DNA from: Paramecium sonneborni
Taxonomy: Eukaryota > Ciliophora > Oligohymenophorea > Peniculida > Parameciidae
Direction of reading: 5' to 3'
DNA: 64,000 nt
Assembly (NCBI GenBank): GCA_905182985.1
Contig: CAJJDN010000060.1
Coordinates: forward strand, 129,481 to 193,480
Part shown: piece by piece, positions 1 through 11,720 of the stretch
Numbering within the stretch: position 1 is the first letter of the stretch
How the letters are laid out: each line of letters begins with the position of its first letter
Translations under genes and position numbers: made by a program
Notes under the pieces: generated by a model
The model's database searches: none
Told to the model about the DNA's origin: nothing
What the model saw: the letters and a program-made list of their open reading frames with translations, nothing else

Positions 1-345
1 TAAAAGTTATTTAATTAAAATTTAAAAGAATTATTTTATATTTTTTGAAATTAAAAGAAATATTCTATTATTACTTAATTAATTTACAACAATTTTTCTA
101 ATCAAAAACTTACTGTTTAACTAAACTCTTAATATTTAATAACCTAAAAAAATACAAGATTTTGCCATCATATTTTCCGAAAATATTTAATATTATTTTT
201 TCATTAATTCCAAAAGAAAATAGACCTAATTTAATGTAATTTAAAACAATCTATTAGAGAGTAAAATATCAAATGACAAATCATTAGAAATTAGAGGTTT
301 TACAACAATGAACAATAATATTTTTTGTAATTCTAAGATAAAAAT
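1..345. other. Gene-free left edge
   Basis: Very AT-rich sequence downstream of the calcineurin A stop. I found no convincing reading frame on either strand using the ciliate code; it is probably 3' flank and intergenic DNA. A neighbouring gene may begin left of the window. Confidence 0.5.
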
Positions 346-2049
346 TCATTTTTTCTTTGAGGACTATCCTGGTTTTTTGATCTAAATCGATTACTAAGGA
401 ATATGAATATTGGGCATTTTTTCGTTAATGCTATCTGCCAATTTCATGTAATTAAATTCTTACAAGGCTTGAAATAAAATTTTTTAATACCATCAGTAAT
501 GGCTTCTTTGCCTTGTAGTAATAATCCTTTAGGTAATCTTTTATCTGGACATGCACCTTTTAATTAAACAATACTTTCGTTTTCTTCTCTGAAAATACAA
601 ATATATTTGAAGACCTTAAGGTTTTTTACATTTTCATCATGGTGGCTACAAATTTGAGTCTTGATCTTAGTTTTTCTCTTCCAGTTTTAGAGAGTTGTTT
701 TTGAAGTGAGTTGTTTTTTTCAAAGTTTTTATTTTTTTCTATTTATGTAATTTATTTGAATTTTTCAATATCTGCTTGATTAATTTTCTCATCTTCACTT
801 TCTTATTCTTAATCCTCATGTCTGAGCAACATATATAACATTTCAGTGACTAATATATAAATATTGAAGTTATTTACCTTTTTCAGTAACAAAAGGAATA
901 GACCAAGAAAAAATATTCATAAAATTAGGCAATAGGTAAGGATGAGGAGTATCTTTAAATTGTTAAATGTTGAGAGTGTTATTTTCAAATTTGATAACAG
1001 CTCCTTTATTTTTATAAACATCACAGTAATTAGGAGCTGAGAAGATAGTAATAACAACTGGAAAGTCTGAACTACCTTTCCACCTATGCATTTTATATCC
1101 ATCTAATTATGCTTCATGAGCTCTAATAACAGAAATAAGATTGTTCCTTTAAAGAAATCGATGTACTGCATCAACTCCAAAAAACCAAGAACAACCTCTA
1201 ACCTCATTTCCTCTCCATCCATTTTCTAATGTTCCTTAATCATTATCTACTGGATCACTCCATAATATATCACAAAACAGTCCACTCCTAGGTGGTTCAT
1301 GGTATCTATCAATTTTTTTGATGTCTTCAAGCTAAAATCGGAAATACAGAACCTTGTTACCGTTTTCAAATCTGGAGAGATACCTCCATGAATAGCTAGA
1401 AACTTATTGTTGACTACACACGCAAGGGGAAAGAGATCGAAGGAGTCCATCAGCAAATCGTAGGTTTCTTGGTCATACTTATAGAGGCCTTGATGAGAGG
1501 GTTTTTTTTTGTATACATTCGTCCTTAAAATTGAAAAAGCTCGTAAGCTGTCTACATTCATGGTTTCCTCTTAGGAAAAAAATAGTATTCGGAAAGTTGA
1601 TCTTAATTGCATAAACTAGAACGACCACTTCTATGGAAAATGAGCCTCTGTCAACAAAATCACCCAAAAATAGATATTTTGTGGTTTCTATATTTCCTCC
1701 AACATCAAACATTTTAACTAAATCATAATATTGGCCATGAATGTCGCCAACAACTGTTAAAGGATCATGTAAATATATGAGATTTCCCTCATTTTCTGTT
1801 GTTTAAGGTAATATTTACTAAATATTTTATTGCAATCTGAAACTAATTTGAAAAGGTCATCCTTTGCTATTCTTCCCTCTTTTAATAAATGATCTAATAA
1901 TAATCTCCAGTCAGGTTTATCTAATAATATTAAAATTTAATACTTTTAAGTTTCTCTGGATACATTAGTTATCGAGAGAGAGGGCGATGAGGTGGAGGCT
2001 TCAAGGTTTTCACAACTCGATCATTGGATGGATCCTTTAATAATTCCAT
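346..2049 (-). CDS. Calcineurin A (PP2B) catalytic subunit
   Basis: Ca2+/calmodulin-dependent Ser/Thr phosphatase of the PPP family. The spliced frame has seven introns (23, 23, 28, 29, 28, 26 and 23 nt), leaving 508 codons including TGA (507 aa). Visible motifs in order are [44 protein letters not shown] and SAPNYCD, which together carry the metal and phosphate ligands. The C-terminal tail has a basic calmodulin-binding-like stretch ([18 protein letters not shown]), then [13 protein letters not shown] and LPKGLLL, matching the region after the calmodulin site in animal calcineurin A. Those tail motifs separate it from PP1 and PP2A. The start is the first Met before the [13 protein letters not shown] segment. 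In ciliates calcineurin is linked to exocytosis and Ca2+ signalling (established knowledge). Part of the gene is repeated at 3356-4305 by an assembly artefact. Confidence 0.93.
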
Positions 2050-3354
2050 ATAAATATTAATAATCACATAATTTATCAATAAATATATATACAATAAAAT
2101 TTATCATAATTTAAAGTATTTTTAACCCCTTACAGTAGGAGAACTTTATTCTGGTATCATTTTTCTTTCTCTAGGCCTATTTCTTCTTGAACCTATTGAT
2201 GATTTAAAATCTGTAAGATGAATATATCAGATACCTTAAATTGACTTTTTTTGTTTTTAATTTTTTATAATTAAATCCAATCTCATTTTGCTAATATCTG
2301 CCAACTACATTATTTTTATATAATTATAAATTAAATTAATCAACAGGATTTTTGACTTTTTTTGATGTATTTTCTTAAGAACTTTTAGAATTTTATTATT
2401 ATAATGTGACTTTTGGCAATTTTTCAGAAGCTCATGATTTAAGTTTACTTTATAACTCCCCGTAATTATTCATTTATTGGCTAAATCTTTTAAATCTATC
2501 ATAATTAAATCCCTTATCTTTATCAATTTATTTTATTGATTTAACATTTACCTTTATTTAAATTTTGTGATTAATTGTTGAATTGATTTGTTAAGTAAGA
2601 CTAATATATTCATATCTTGTCATTCTTAATGCAAGATTATTCATATTTTATAAATCTACAGTATTTAGTTTAGTTTCCACTTTTATTTTCCCTTCTTGAA
2701 TTATTACAATTCCTGGTTATAAATTCATATTCTCTACTACTAATAGAGTAATCTAATTGAATTTAAATGTATCTTTTTCTTTATCCATCTCATCATATGT
2801 TTTCCTATTATTCTAAGATACTTTATTATATCTCTTTTTTGGATTTATTTTCATTGTTTAATCTTCATCAAATTTTAATCTTAAAAAATATTGAATTGTC
2901 CGTCAAAGTGGATGCAGGAGACACTTTATTTTCTTTAGTTGGAATAATAGATACTCTCATACTATTACAGTATCAATTTGCCATCATAATCATATATATG
3001 TATATTGTTTAGATTTCTTATCCTTAGCCATTCATATTTTAATTATTCTTCTTTTTCTTCTTTTAATTTTCATTTTCTTTCAGCTTCTATTCTTGAGAGT
3101 TCTTCTTTTTTTGTTTTCCCTTTAATTTCTCAATTATTCTTCTATTTAACTAATATCCTATGGATCAACTAATTCTCTATGCATAAGATCTAATTATTTC
3201 TTTTCTTTTATTATTTATGTCTAATCCTTAAATTATTGATTAAAATACAAAAATTTTAGATATTGCAAATTTTTATTGGACTTGAAGTTTAACGAGTACT
3301 AGGTCTATTTTCAGGTTTAATTTCCATGTTTACTTTTGATGTTAACCATTATTC
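1100..3354. repeat. Direct duplication A, copy 1 (2255 bp)
   Basis: Appears identical to 3356-5610, with a constant offset of 2256 and a single N between the copies. It covers the 5' two thirds of the calcineurin A gene and most of the next minus-strand gene. Best read as the overlapping end of the left contig. Confidence 0.95.
2104..3354 (-). other. Truncated assembly copy of the Lys/Glu-rich gene
   Basis: Same sequence as 4360-5610, cut at its 5' end by the N at 3355, so the start codon is missing. It should not be counted as a second gene. The stop lies 54 bp from the calcineurin A start. Confidence 0.8.
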
Positions 3355-3355
3355 N
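3355..3355. other. Single-N contig join 1
   Basis: One unknown base, followed immediately by sequence already seen at position 1100. It marks a scaffold join with uncollapsed overlap. Confidence 0.95.
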
Positions 3356-4305
3356 CATCTAATTATGCTTCATGAGCTCTAATAACAGAAATAAGATTGT
3401 TCCTTTAAAGAAATCGATGTACTGCATCAACTCCAAAAAACCAAGAACAACCTCTAACCTCATTTCCTCTCCATCCATTTTCTAATGTTCCTTAATCATT
3501 ATCTACTGGATCACTCCATAATATATCACAAAACAGTCCACTCCTAGGTGGTTCATGGTATCTATCAATTTTTTTGATGTCTTCAAGCTAAAATCGGAAA
3601 TACAGAACCTTGTTACCGTTTTCAAATCTGGAGAGATACCTCCATGAATAGCTAGAAACTTATTGTTGACTACACACGCAAGGGGAAAGAGATCGAAGGA
3701 GTCCATCAGCAAATCGTAGGTTTCTTGGTCATACTTATAGAGGCCTTGATGAGAGGGTTTTTTTTTGTATACATTCGTCCTTAAAATTGAAAAAGCTCGT
3801 AAGCTGTCTACATTCATGGTTTCCTCTTAGGAAAAAAATAGTATTCGGAAAGTTGATCTTAATTGCATAAACTAGAACGACCACTTCTATGGAAAATGAG
3901 CCTCTGTCAACAAAATCACCCAAAAATAGATATTTTGTGGTTTCTATATTTCCTCCAACATCAAACATTTTAACTAAATCATAATATTGGCCATGAATGT
4001 CGCCAACAACTGTTAAAGGATCATGTAAATATATGAGATTTCCCTCATTTTCTGTTGTTTAAGGTAATATTTACTAAATATTTTATTGCAATCTGAAACT
4101 AATTTGAAAAGGTCATCCTTTGCTATTCTTCCCTCTTTTAATAAATGATCTAATAATAATCTCCAGTCAGGTTTATCTAATAATATTAAAATTTAATACT
4201 TTTAAGTTTCTCTGGATACATTAGTTATCGAGAGAGAGGGCGATGAGGTGGAGGCTTCAAGGTTTTCACAACTCGATCATTGGATGGATCCTTTAATAAT
4301 TCCAT
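3356..4305 (-). other. Assembly-duplicated 5' part of calcineurin A
   Basis: Repeats the calcineurin A exons from the start codon (4305) to the RAHEAQ region, then ends at the N. It lacks the SAPNYCD segment and the calmodulin-binding tail. Because identity extends through introns and intergenic DNA, it is an assembly fragment rather than a paralogue. Confidence 0.9.
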
Positions 4306-5610
4306 ATAAATATTAATAATCACATAATTTATCAATAAATATATATACAATAAAATTTATCATAATTTAAAGTATTTTTAACCCCTTACAGTAGGAGAAC
4401 TTTATTCTGGTATCATTTTTCTTTCTCTAGGCCTATTTCTTCTTGAACCTATTGATGATTTAAAATCTGTAAGATGAATATATCAGATACCTTAAATTGA
4501 CTTTTTTTGTTTTTAATTTTTTATAATTAAATCCAATCTCATTTTGCTAATATCTGCCAACTACATTATTTTTATATAATTATAAATTAAATTAATCAAC
4601 AGGATTTTTGACTTTTTTTGATGTATTTTCTTAAGAACTTTTAGAATTTTATTATTATAATGTGACTTTTGGCAATTTTTCAGAAGCTCATGATTTAAGT
4701 TTACTTTATAACTCCCCGTAATTATTCATTTATTGGCTAAATCTTTTAAATCTATCATAATTAAATCCCTTATCTTTATCAATTTATTTTATTGATTTAA
4801 CATTTACCTTTATTTAAATTTTGTGATTAATTGTTGAATTGATTTGTTAAGTAAGACTAATATATTCATATCTTGTCATTCTTAATGCAAGATTATTCAT
4901 ATTTTATAAATCTACAGTATTTAGTTTAGTTTCCACTTTTATTTTCCCTTCTTGAATTATTACAATTCCTGGTTATAAATTCATATTCTCTACTACTAAT
5001 AGAGTAATCTAATTGAATTTAAATGTATCTTTTTCTTTATCCATCTCATCATATGTTTTCCTATTATTCTAAGATACTTTATTATATCTCTTTTTTGGAT
5101 TTATTTTCATTGTTTAATCTTCATCAAATTTTAATCTTAAAAAATATTGAATTGTCCGTCAAAGTGGATGCAGGAGACACTTTATTTTCTTTAGTTGGAA
5201 TAATAGATACTCTCATACTATTACAGTATCAATTTGCCATCATAATCATATATATGTATATTGTTTAGATTTCTTATCCTTAGCCATTCATATTTTAATT
5301 ATTCTTCTTTTTCTTCTTTTAATTTTCATTTTCTTTCAGCTTCTATTCTTGAGAGTTCTTCTTTTTTTGTTTTCCCTTTAATTTCTCAATTATTCTTCTA
5401 TTTAACTAATATCCTATGGATCAACTAATTCTCTATGCATAAGATCTAATTATTTCTTTTCTTTTATTATTTATGTCTAATCCTTAAATTATTGATTAAA
5501 ATACAAAAATTTTAGATATTGCAAATTTTTATTGGACTTGAAGTTTAACGAGTACTAGGTCTATTTTCAGGTTTAATTTCCATGTTTACTTTTGATGTTA
5601 ACCATTATTC
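3356..5610. repeat. Direct duplication A, copy 2 (2255 bp)
   Basis: Copy of 1100-3354. Its right end continues into unique sequence at 5611, as expected for the start of the right-hand contig. Confidence 0.95.
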
Positions 5611-5612
5611 AT
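4360..5612 (-). CDS. Lys/Glu-rich protein, frame partly unresolved
   Basis: No family recognised. The most plausible start is the Met at 5612 (MNNGQHQKQTWKLNLK), which lies just beyond the duplicated block. Readable segments in order include KEKKQLDLMHRELVDPQD, EELSRIEAERK, KLKEEKEEQLKYEWLRIRN, YDYDGKLIL, KDTFKFNQITLLVVENMN, QPGIVIIQEGKIKVE and, near the end, SRRNRPRERKMIPE. Several frame changes fit 20-43 nt introns. Two places look broken: a TGA between AERK and KLKEE with no obvious intron, and an in-frame TGA removable only by an 18-nt intron. It may be a pseudogene, or I may have missed introns. An extension of the start up to 5863 is also possible. Confidence 0.5.
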
Positions 5613-5967
5613 GTTAAATATGTAACTTAAATTAACAAAATGAGAATGCTTATGCTAAAGACATAACTAAAAGATTTAATGAATTGGAAGCAGAAAAAGT
5701 AGCAATAATCTTAAAATTTCATTTTCTAATGCTTTATCTATGACCTTCTTTAATAATCTATTAAATATTTCTTTAATTTGATGCTCTCCTTCAATTTAGA
5801 AGACTTAGGTGGATTTTGGATCATAACAATATAATAATCATAGCAATTAATTTTAGCCATGCAGCTCTACATTTGAATAAGTATTTTACTATTCAGCAAT
5901 AATAGAGAGATCGACTTAAGAAGTTTTGTAATTATTTATTTCAAATATAAATTAATAATTAACGATT
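5613..5967. other. Unresolved stretch with competing frames
   Basis: Both strands are partly open. The plus strand has an ATG at 5582 giving MFTFDVNHYSCQICNLN and KRFNELEAEK until a TGA at 5741-5743. The minus strand has an ATG at 5863 (MAKINCYDYYIVMIQ) and a helix-like frame, IKEIFNRLLKKVIDKALENE. A 35-nt GT...AG intron could join the minus exon to the gene starting at 5612. I cannot decide between these readings. Confidence 0.3.
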
Positions 5968-6432
5968 ATGCTCAAATAGTAACCTTAATCAGCAAAGAGT
6001 GGAAATGCTATTAAACAAAAAAAAGAAACTCTAGAAAGATTTGCTTATTGTAATAGTTAATAATTGTTCTAAAACAATATTTTTGATCTGAGACAATTTA
6101 TAAAATAGAATTATGAAAAATATTGTGAATTATTAGAGAGAGTAGAAAATGGAAAATAATTGGTGAAGTAAAAGAAAGAATGTTTAGAATAATTAAAAAG
6201 CAAATCTGAAAATAAAACAAATAAACCTAAAGCCAATTTATGTGTATAAGATGAGTTAACTTAATTAAAGAGACAAATTGAAAACAAATAGGCTATGAAC
6301 AATGAACTTAAATGTTAATTAGAATAAATGAATTAATGGACAAAAAAATAAGATTTCTTTTAAGAATATTAAGAAATTTGTAAATAGGTTGAGGATTTAA
6401 GAATATAAAATGATTAATTATTAAAAGCATGA
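5968..6432 (+). CDS. Short coiled-coil protein (assembly copy 1)
   Basis: Intronless frame of 154 aa starting MLKQQPQSAKSGNAIKQKK and ending at TGA. It is rich in Lys, Glu and Gln with heptad-like spacing (for example ELLERVENGKQLVKQKKE and QLKRQIENKQAMNNELK), so it is probably an extended coiled coil. No signal peptide, membrane segment or recognised domain. It lies 40 bp upstream of the trichocyst matrix protein gene on the same strand. It is identical to 7360-7824; only one gene exists if the duplication is an artefact. Confidence 0.7.
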
Positions 6433-6472
6433 TTAATGTGCCCGTTTTTGATAATATTAAAAATAAAAAATA

Positions 6473-7158
6473 ATGAGAGCTCTTACCATAATTTGCTTAG
6501 TGGCTGCTGTATTAGCAACAGATACAAACAAATTTGCTGTGCTTCTATAAACAGGAACAAGAGGAAATGATGCTGTTGAATCAGTATATAACCTTTTGAG
6601 AGATCTTAAAACAGAAAATGTTAATGTCTAAGCAGCAGCTGATAAAAAGAATAACACAGATGAAGGTATCTTCATAGTGTTATATCATTATAGAAATCTT
6701 TTCTTAAGTTATTGGTGACTTGACAAATGTTGCTTCACTTAATAAATAATAATGGGAAGCATTAGGTGCTGTTAGAACAGATGTTGAAGCTTAAATTAGA
6801 GTATATTGTATTAATAATTTTAGGATGGATATTCTTGGTTATCTTGGGCTGAATCAAGACTTGCTGAAATTGAAAGAAGAAATGCTTAATTATAAGATTA
6901 AAGATGTTGGGCTAATGGACTCTTTGTTAAATCACTTGCTGATCATGCTGATGCTGTTGCTGTTGTTTAACTTTTATAATAAGATGTTGCAGGTTATCTT
7001 ACTAATAATGCTGGAGTTGAACTTGTTGAAAAAGCATAAACTATTGCTGATAAATTATCTGCTTATAGTCATCTCTTTTAATAAGATGCTCTTTAAAAAT
7101 TCTAATCACTTGCTGAAGTTAAAAGAGAAGGAACTACTGGAGAATAAGTTCTTTCTAT
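6473..7158 (+). other. Truncated assembly copy of the trichocyst matrix protein
   Basis: Repeats the first 686 bp of the gene at 7865-8996, from the signal peptide (MRALTIICLVAAVLA) onward, and stops at the N at 7159. This is a contig end, not a separate gene. Confidence 0.9.
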
Positions 7159-7159
7159 N
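7159..7159. other. Single-N contig join 2
   Basis: One N followed by sequence already present from 5768. Same pattern as the join at 3355. Confidence 0.95.
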
Positions 7160-8550
7160 TTTCTTTAATTTGATGCTCTCCTTCAATTTAGAAGACTTAG
7201 GTGGATTTTGGATCATAACAATATAATAATCATAGCAATTAATTTTAGCCATGCAGCTCTACATTTGAATAAGTATTTTACTATTCAGCAATAATAGAGA
7301 GATCGACTTAAGAAGTTTTGTAATTATTTATTTCAAATATAAATTAATAATTAACGATTATGCTCAAATAGTAACCTTAATCAGCAAAGAGTGGAAATGC
7401 TATTAAACAAAAAAAAGAAACTCTAGAAAGATTTGCTTATTGTAATAGTTAATAATTGTTCTAAAACAATATTTTTGATCTGAGACAATTTATAAAATAG
7501 AATTATGAAAAATATTGTGAATTATTAGAGAGAGTAGAAAATGGAAAATAATTGGTGAAGTAAAAGAAAGAATGTTTAGAATAATTAAAAAGCAAATCTG
7601 AAAATAAAACAAATAAACCTAAAGCCAATTTATGTGTATAAGATGAGTTAACTTAATTAAAGAGACAAATTGAAAACAAATAGGCTATGAACAATGAACT
7701 TAAATGTTAATTAGAATAAATGAATTAATGGACAAAAAAATAAGATTTCTTTTAAGAATATTAAGAAATTTGTAAATAGGTTGAGGATTTAAGAATATAA
7801 AATGATTAATTATTAAAAGCATGATTAATGTGCCCGTTTTTGATAATATTAAAAATAAAAAATAATGAGAGCTCTTACCATAATTTGCTTAGTGGCTGCT
7901 GTATTAGCAACAGATACAAACAAATTTGCTGTGCTTCTATAAACAGGAACAAGAGGAAATGATGCTGTTGAATCAGTATATAACCTTTTGAGAGATCTTA
8001 AAACAGAAAATGTTAATGTCTAAGCAGCAGCTGATAAAAAGAATAACACAGATGAAGGTATCTTCATAGTGTTATATCATTATAGAAATCTTTTCTTAAG
8101 TTATTGGTGACTTGACAAATGTTGCTTCACTTAATAAATAATAATGGGAAGCATTAGGTGCTGTTAGAACAGATGTTGAAGCTTAAATTAGAGTATATTG
8201 TATTAATAATTTTAGGATGGATATTCTTGGTTATCTTGGGCTGAATCAAGACTTGCTGAAATTGAAAGAAGAAATGCTTAATTATAAGATTAAAGATGTT
8301 GGGCTAATGGACTCTTTGTTAAATCACTTGCTGATCATGCTGATGCTGTTGCTGTTGTTTAACTTTTATAATAAGATGTTGCAGGTTATCTTACTAATAA
8401 TGCTGGAGTTGAACTTGTTGAAAAAGCATAAACTATTGCTGATAAATTATCTGCTTATAGTCATCTCTTTTAATAAGATGCTCTTTAAAAATTCTAATCA
8501 CTTGCTGAAGTTAAAAGAGAAGGAACTACTGGAGAATAAGTTCTTTCTAT
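7160..8550. repeat. Direct duplication B, copy 2 (1391 bp)
   Basis: Copy of 5768-7158. It continues into unique sequence after 8550, inside the trichocyst matrix protein gene. Confidence 0.95.
7360..7824 (+). CDS. Short coiled-coil protein (assembly copy 2)
   Basis: Same 154-aa coiled-coil protein as at 5968-6432. This copy is in the right-hand contig and sits in its real position before the complete trichocyst matrix protein gene. Confidence 0.7.
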
Positions 8551-8996
8551 CTTATAAGATTTATAAGCTGAATTAGAATCTACTCTTGCAACACTTTAAG
8601 AATAAGAAATTCATGCAGCATTTGCTTTAGCTAAATATGTATCAGATACTAATGCTGAAGTTGCTTGGTTGAATTCTGAACATGAAAGAAGAACTAATCT
8701 TGTTGAAAAATTAGAAACTGTATTATTTATATCTATTTTGTAAGTAATTACCTGCTCTCCTTGCTTAATAAGCTAAAGCTCTCAAATTATGGAAAGATTC
8801 TTTGAATGCAGTTGCTGGAGCTACTGCTGATTTAGAAGAAAAAAGAGAATTCTATGCTTCTGAAACTGCTAGAAGATAAGGTATATATATATACATTACA
8901 TTTCTAGAGGAAAATGCTATTATTGATGTTGTTATTTAACTCTTTAAAGATTAAGTCAGATCATTGGCCTCATAAACTTCCCTTGGAAGAAAGTGA
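7865..8996 (+). CDS. Trichocyst matrix protein (TMP family)
   Basis: Structural protein of the crystalline core of trichocysts, the secretory organelles discharged by Paramecium. Four introns (28, 23, 25 and 27 nt) leave 343 codons (342 aa). The N-terminus is a signal peptide (MRALTIICLVAAVLA), then TDTNKFAVLLQTGTRGNDA. The rest is Ala/Gln/Glu-rich amphipathic helix with family-like segments such as DGYSWLSWAESRLAEIERR, AQTIADKLSAYSHLF, VAWLNSEHERRTNLVEKLE and ATADLEEKREFYASETARR. It ends with IQLFKDQVRSLAS. TMPs are made as secretory precursors cleaved into small acidic polypeptides (established knowledge); I did not place the cleavage site. A decayed relative lies near 11.7 kb. Confidence 0.88.
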
Positions 8997-9198
8997 TCTG
9001 TTCACATTAATAATAATAATATAATCAATTTTTATCTTTATTCCACTTTCCCAACTTCATTCAGTTCTTCAAAAAATACAATTTATTATATTAACAACTT
9101 ATATTACGGAACACTATCATTTAGAAATATATTATCTTATCATTTAATAACAAAAGTATTTTTGTTTTTTTTTGTTTAATTTTCTATAAAAATCATTT

Positions 9199-9923
9199 TC
9201 ATTTGTGTAAATTCTAATGGCTAAACACATACCTTGCTATCAAACTATAATTATTTATTTAAATTTACTCTTAATCTAAAGAAAAACAATAATTCATTAT
9301 ATGTTAATGTTCTACCTCCAACTCAGGGTCTGGCAGATATGGAATATCATTAAATATTTAATTACTATCTGAATATTTATATTAACAATACAATTGTAAA
9401 CTCCATGAAAGTAACCTAAAGATGATCCAAATCCTATTGTTATTAATTAAAATTTTATTGGATTTCTATACATTTTTAACAAATAAGCAATAATTATTGA
9501 CCCTGAAAGAAATAAAATTTGAGGAAGAATCAAATGCTAATATTTGATGTCTCTCACAATATTTCTTGTTTCTAATTTCTATTTTGTATTTATTGGCAAT
9601 TTTGTGCATTTTTACCAAAAATTAAATTTCTTATTTTAACATTCTTCCCTTCTTTATTTTAAGAAATCACTACTATTCAACTATTTTCTTGATTTATAAT
9701 GTTGTTTCATATAGTCAAAATAAGTATCACACTATTCTTAAGGCATTTAATTCTTAAATAATATATCTCTGTAAATGAAATCATCCTAATTTAAATTGTT
9801 ATTCTATATGTTATTAAGTGTATTTGTAGTCTATCTTAATGCTAAAAATGCTATATATTTCTAATAAATTATTTCATTCTTCCAGGCTTCTGGAATATCA
9901 ACATCAAATGGGTTTACAATCAT
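9199..9923 (-). CDS. Unknown protein with hydrophobic segments
   Basis: One 23-nt intron leaves 234 codons (233 aa). The N-terminus is MIVNPFDVDIPEAWKNEIIY. A Cys-containing middle (QCDTYFDYMKQHYKSRK, EECQNKKFNFWQKCTKLP) precedes two likely membrane segments, LILPQILFLSGSIIIAYLL and ITIGFGSSLGYFHGVYN. The tail is acidic (NDIPYLPDPELEVEH). The spaced Cys pairs before the membrane segments hint at a small organelle membrane protein, but I recognise no family. It converges with the trichocyst matrix protein gene, 202 bp between stops. Confidence 0.7.
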
Positions 9924-10480
9924 TAATTATTTAATAATAAAAATATTAAAATATATATATTTCAGTTGAAATCTTACTTAATTTTAAATTATATTCTTTA
10001 TTTCACTTAAAAAATGTTATAGAAACTTATAATTTAAAACCTAATATTAAATAGTTTGTTCAAATTAGAAATTTGTAATTAATTTCGAAATTTTAGGGAG
10101 TCCTTATTTAAGTTGATTCAAAATAAATTTTATTTTTTAAGTTTATCCTTCCTAAAACTATTCTAATAATTTCTTAAAATGAAATATAATTATTTAATTA
10201 ATTCATATTTTTTATTTTTTAAAATACCTCTTTCAAAAAATGAAATTATTTTAGATACAAATTAAATTAAAAAATATTAAGTAAAAAAATTTATAAAAAT
10301 AGAGGAGAGATGAAAAGAAGCTTCCTAATAATTTGCAATGTTATTCTGGTAAGAATGAAAAGGAAAATTTCGAAATTAATGCCTTTAATTAATTAATTAA
10401 TAAGTGATATCTCATTTTCTTATCTTTTAATTAATAATAATTAATCTTGGAACTTATTCTAATAAACTCAAATGTTTAAT
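9924..10480. other. Divergent intergenic region
   Basis: 557 bp between the starts of two divergent genes, long for this window. Homopolymer-rich AT sequence with several TTAATTAATTAA runs. No coding frame or recognisable control site seen. Confidence 0.5.
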
Positions 10481-11462
10481 ATGAACAATAATGAAAATTT
10501 ATAAGAAGAATTAATATAGAAGTTAAGCCATCTGTAATTAAGCGAAAGTACTTAAAAAATAAAGAAATTTTAGCTGACGATGACAATTCAAGACAATGTA
10601 GCCCTGCTTTAGATTCAAGACTTTTGGAAGTAATTAGAGAGCTACCCAATCATTTAAAATAAAAGTTGAACAGTTTGATTCCTAAAACAAATTATCAACT
10701 GATAAAACAAAATGATGAAAGCATTTATTACGGAATGATGGAAAATTAATAAAAATAAGGAGAGGGGATTTAAATCTGGTAAAAAATAGGAAACTTATTA
10801 GAAGGGTAATTATATTTAAATATATTTAGTCAATGGGAAAATGATTAATTAGAAGGATATTGTAGAATGTATTATGCAAATGGGGACAGGTAACAAATAT
10901 ATATATTTTAAATTAGTTTTGAATGTTAATTTAAATCAGGGAAAACAAATGGGTTTGGAGTATTTAAATCTCAAAAAAAGATTGTGAAAGGTAATTTAAT
11001 ATATATTTATAATAGGCCTATGGATTGATAATACAATATAAGGAGAAGGTTAAGAAATCAAAAGTGATGGAAGTAGATATTTTGGTTAATTTTCTAATGG
11101 AAAAAAAGAAGGCAGAGGAATTCTTATGTTAAATGACGGCTGCAAGTATGAAATTATCTATCTTTAGATATGAAGGCTAATTTAAAAATAATTACTTTAA
11201 CGGAGAAGGAACGTTTCTATGGAATGATGGCTCATATTATACAGGAACTTTTACAAACGGATAAATATTAGGATTTGGTTATTATATGAATAGTGTTGGA
11301 ATATAAATGATAGGACATGTAATATAAATTTTATATAAAAAGTTTACAGAACTAAAGTAGAGTAGAAGAGATAACGAAGAAAAAAATCAACATTTACAAA
11401 CAATACTTTTTGTTAATTAATACAATTAAACTTTAATGATTGAAAAGATTCGTATTCTCTGA
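10481..11462 (+). CDS. MORN-repeat protein
   Basis: Five introns (26, 24, 27, 25 and 22 nt) leave 286 codons (285 aa). After a charged N-terminus there is a run of MORN-type repeats: YYGMMENQQKQGEGIQIW, ENDQLEGYCRMYYANGD, GKTNGFGVFKS, IQGEGQEIKSDGSRYFGQF, NGKKEGRGILMLNDG, YEGQFKNNYFNGEGTFLW and YYTGTFTNGQILGFGYY. The repeats show the Y-x-G...G-x-G pattern. MORN repeats bind lipids or scaffold membrane and cytoskeletal contacts; in ciliates many are cortical or ciliary (family knowledge). The basic C-terminus (KKFTELKQSRRDNEEK) has no known domain. No kinase domain is attached. Confidence 0.82.
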
Positions 11463-11720
11463 CTTGGATTTTTGATAAAAAAATATATATATATATTATA
11501 TAGTATAAGTACTCTTGTTAAATAATTTATATTTAAGCAAATATTTTTTTATTTTTTAAATAATAAGTAAAATTTTGGAATAAGTTGTTTGCATATAGTT
11601 TGTTTTTTAGCATTTGATAGAATAACAGTAATTAATACACAAGCATCAATTTTTATTAGTCATTATCAAAAATTATTTGACTAAAAAATAAAAAATTATG
11701 ATAGGGAAACTTTATTTTGA

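Larger units (their letters stand above)
5768..7158. repeat. Direct duplication B, copy 1 (1391 bp)
   Basis: Appears identical to 7160-8550, with offset 1392 and a single N between. It contains the 154-aa coiled-coil gene and the 5' part of the trichocyst matrix protein gene. Confidence 0.95.

Noticed and set aside
1247..1561. Short proteins read with the standard code in the calcineurin region
   Set aside because: They are exon pieces of one gene cut at introns. The ciliate code with small introns gives a full-length phosphatase.
2767..3012. Plus-strand 81-codon hydrophobic frame, repeated at 5023-5268
   Set aside because: Antisense to the Lys/Glu-rich minus-strand gene; hydrophobic makeup is the usual shadow of Lys/Glu-rich coding DNA.
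1100..5610. Genuine tandem duplication of calcineurin A
   Set aside because: Boundary falls exactly on a single N, copies appear identical including noncoding DNA, and the second copy is truncated.
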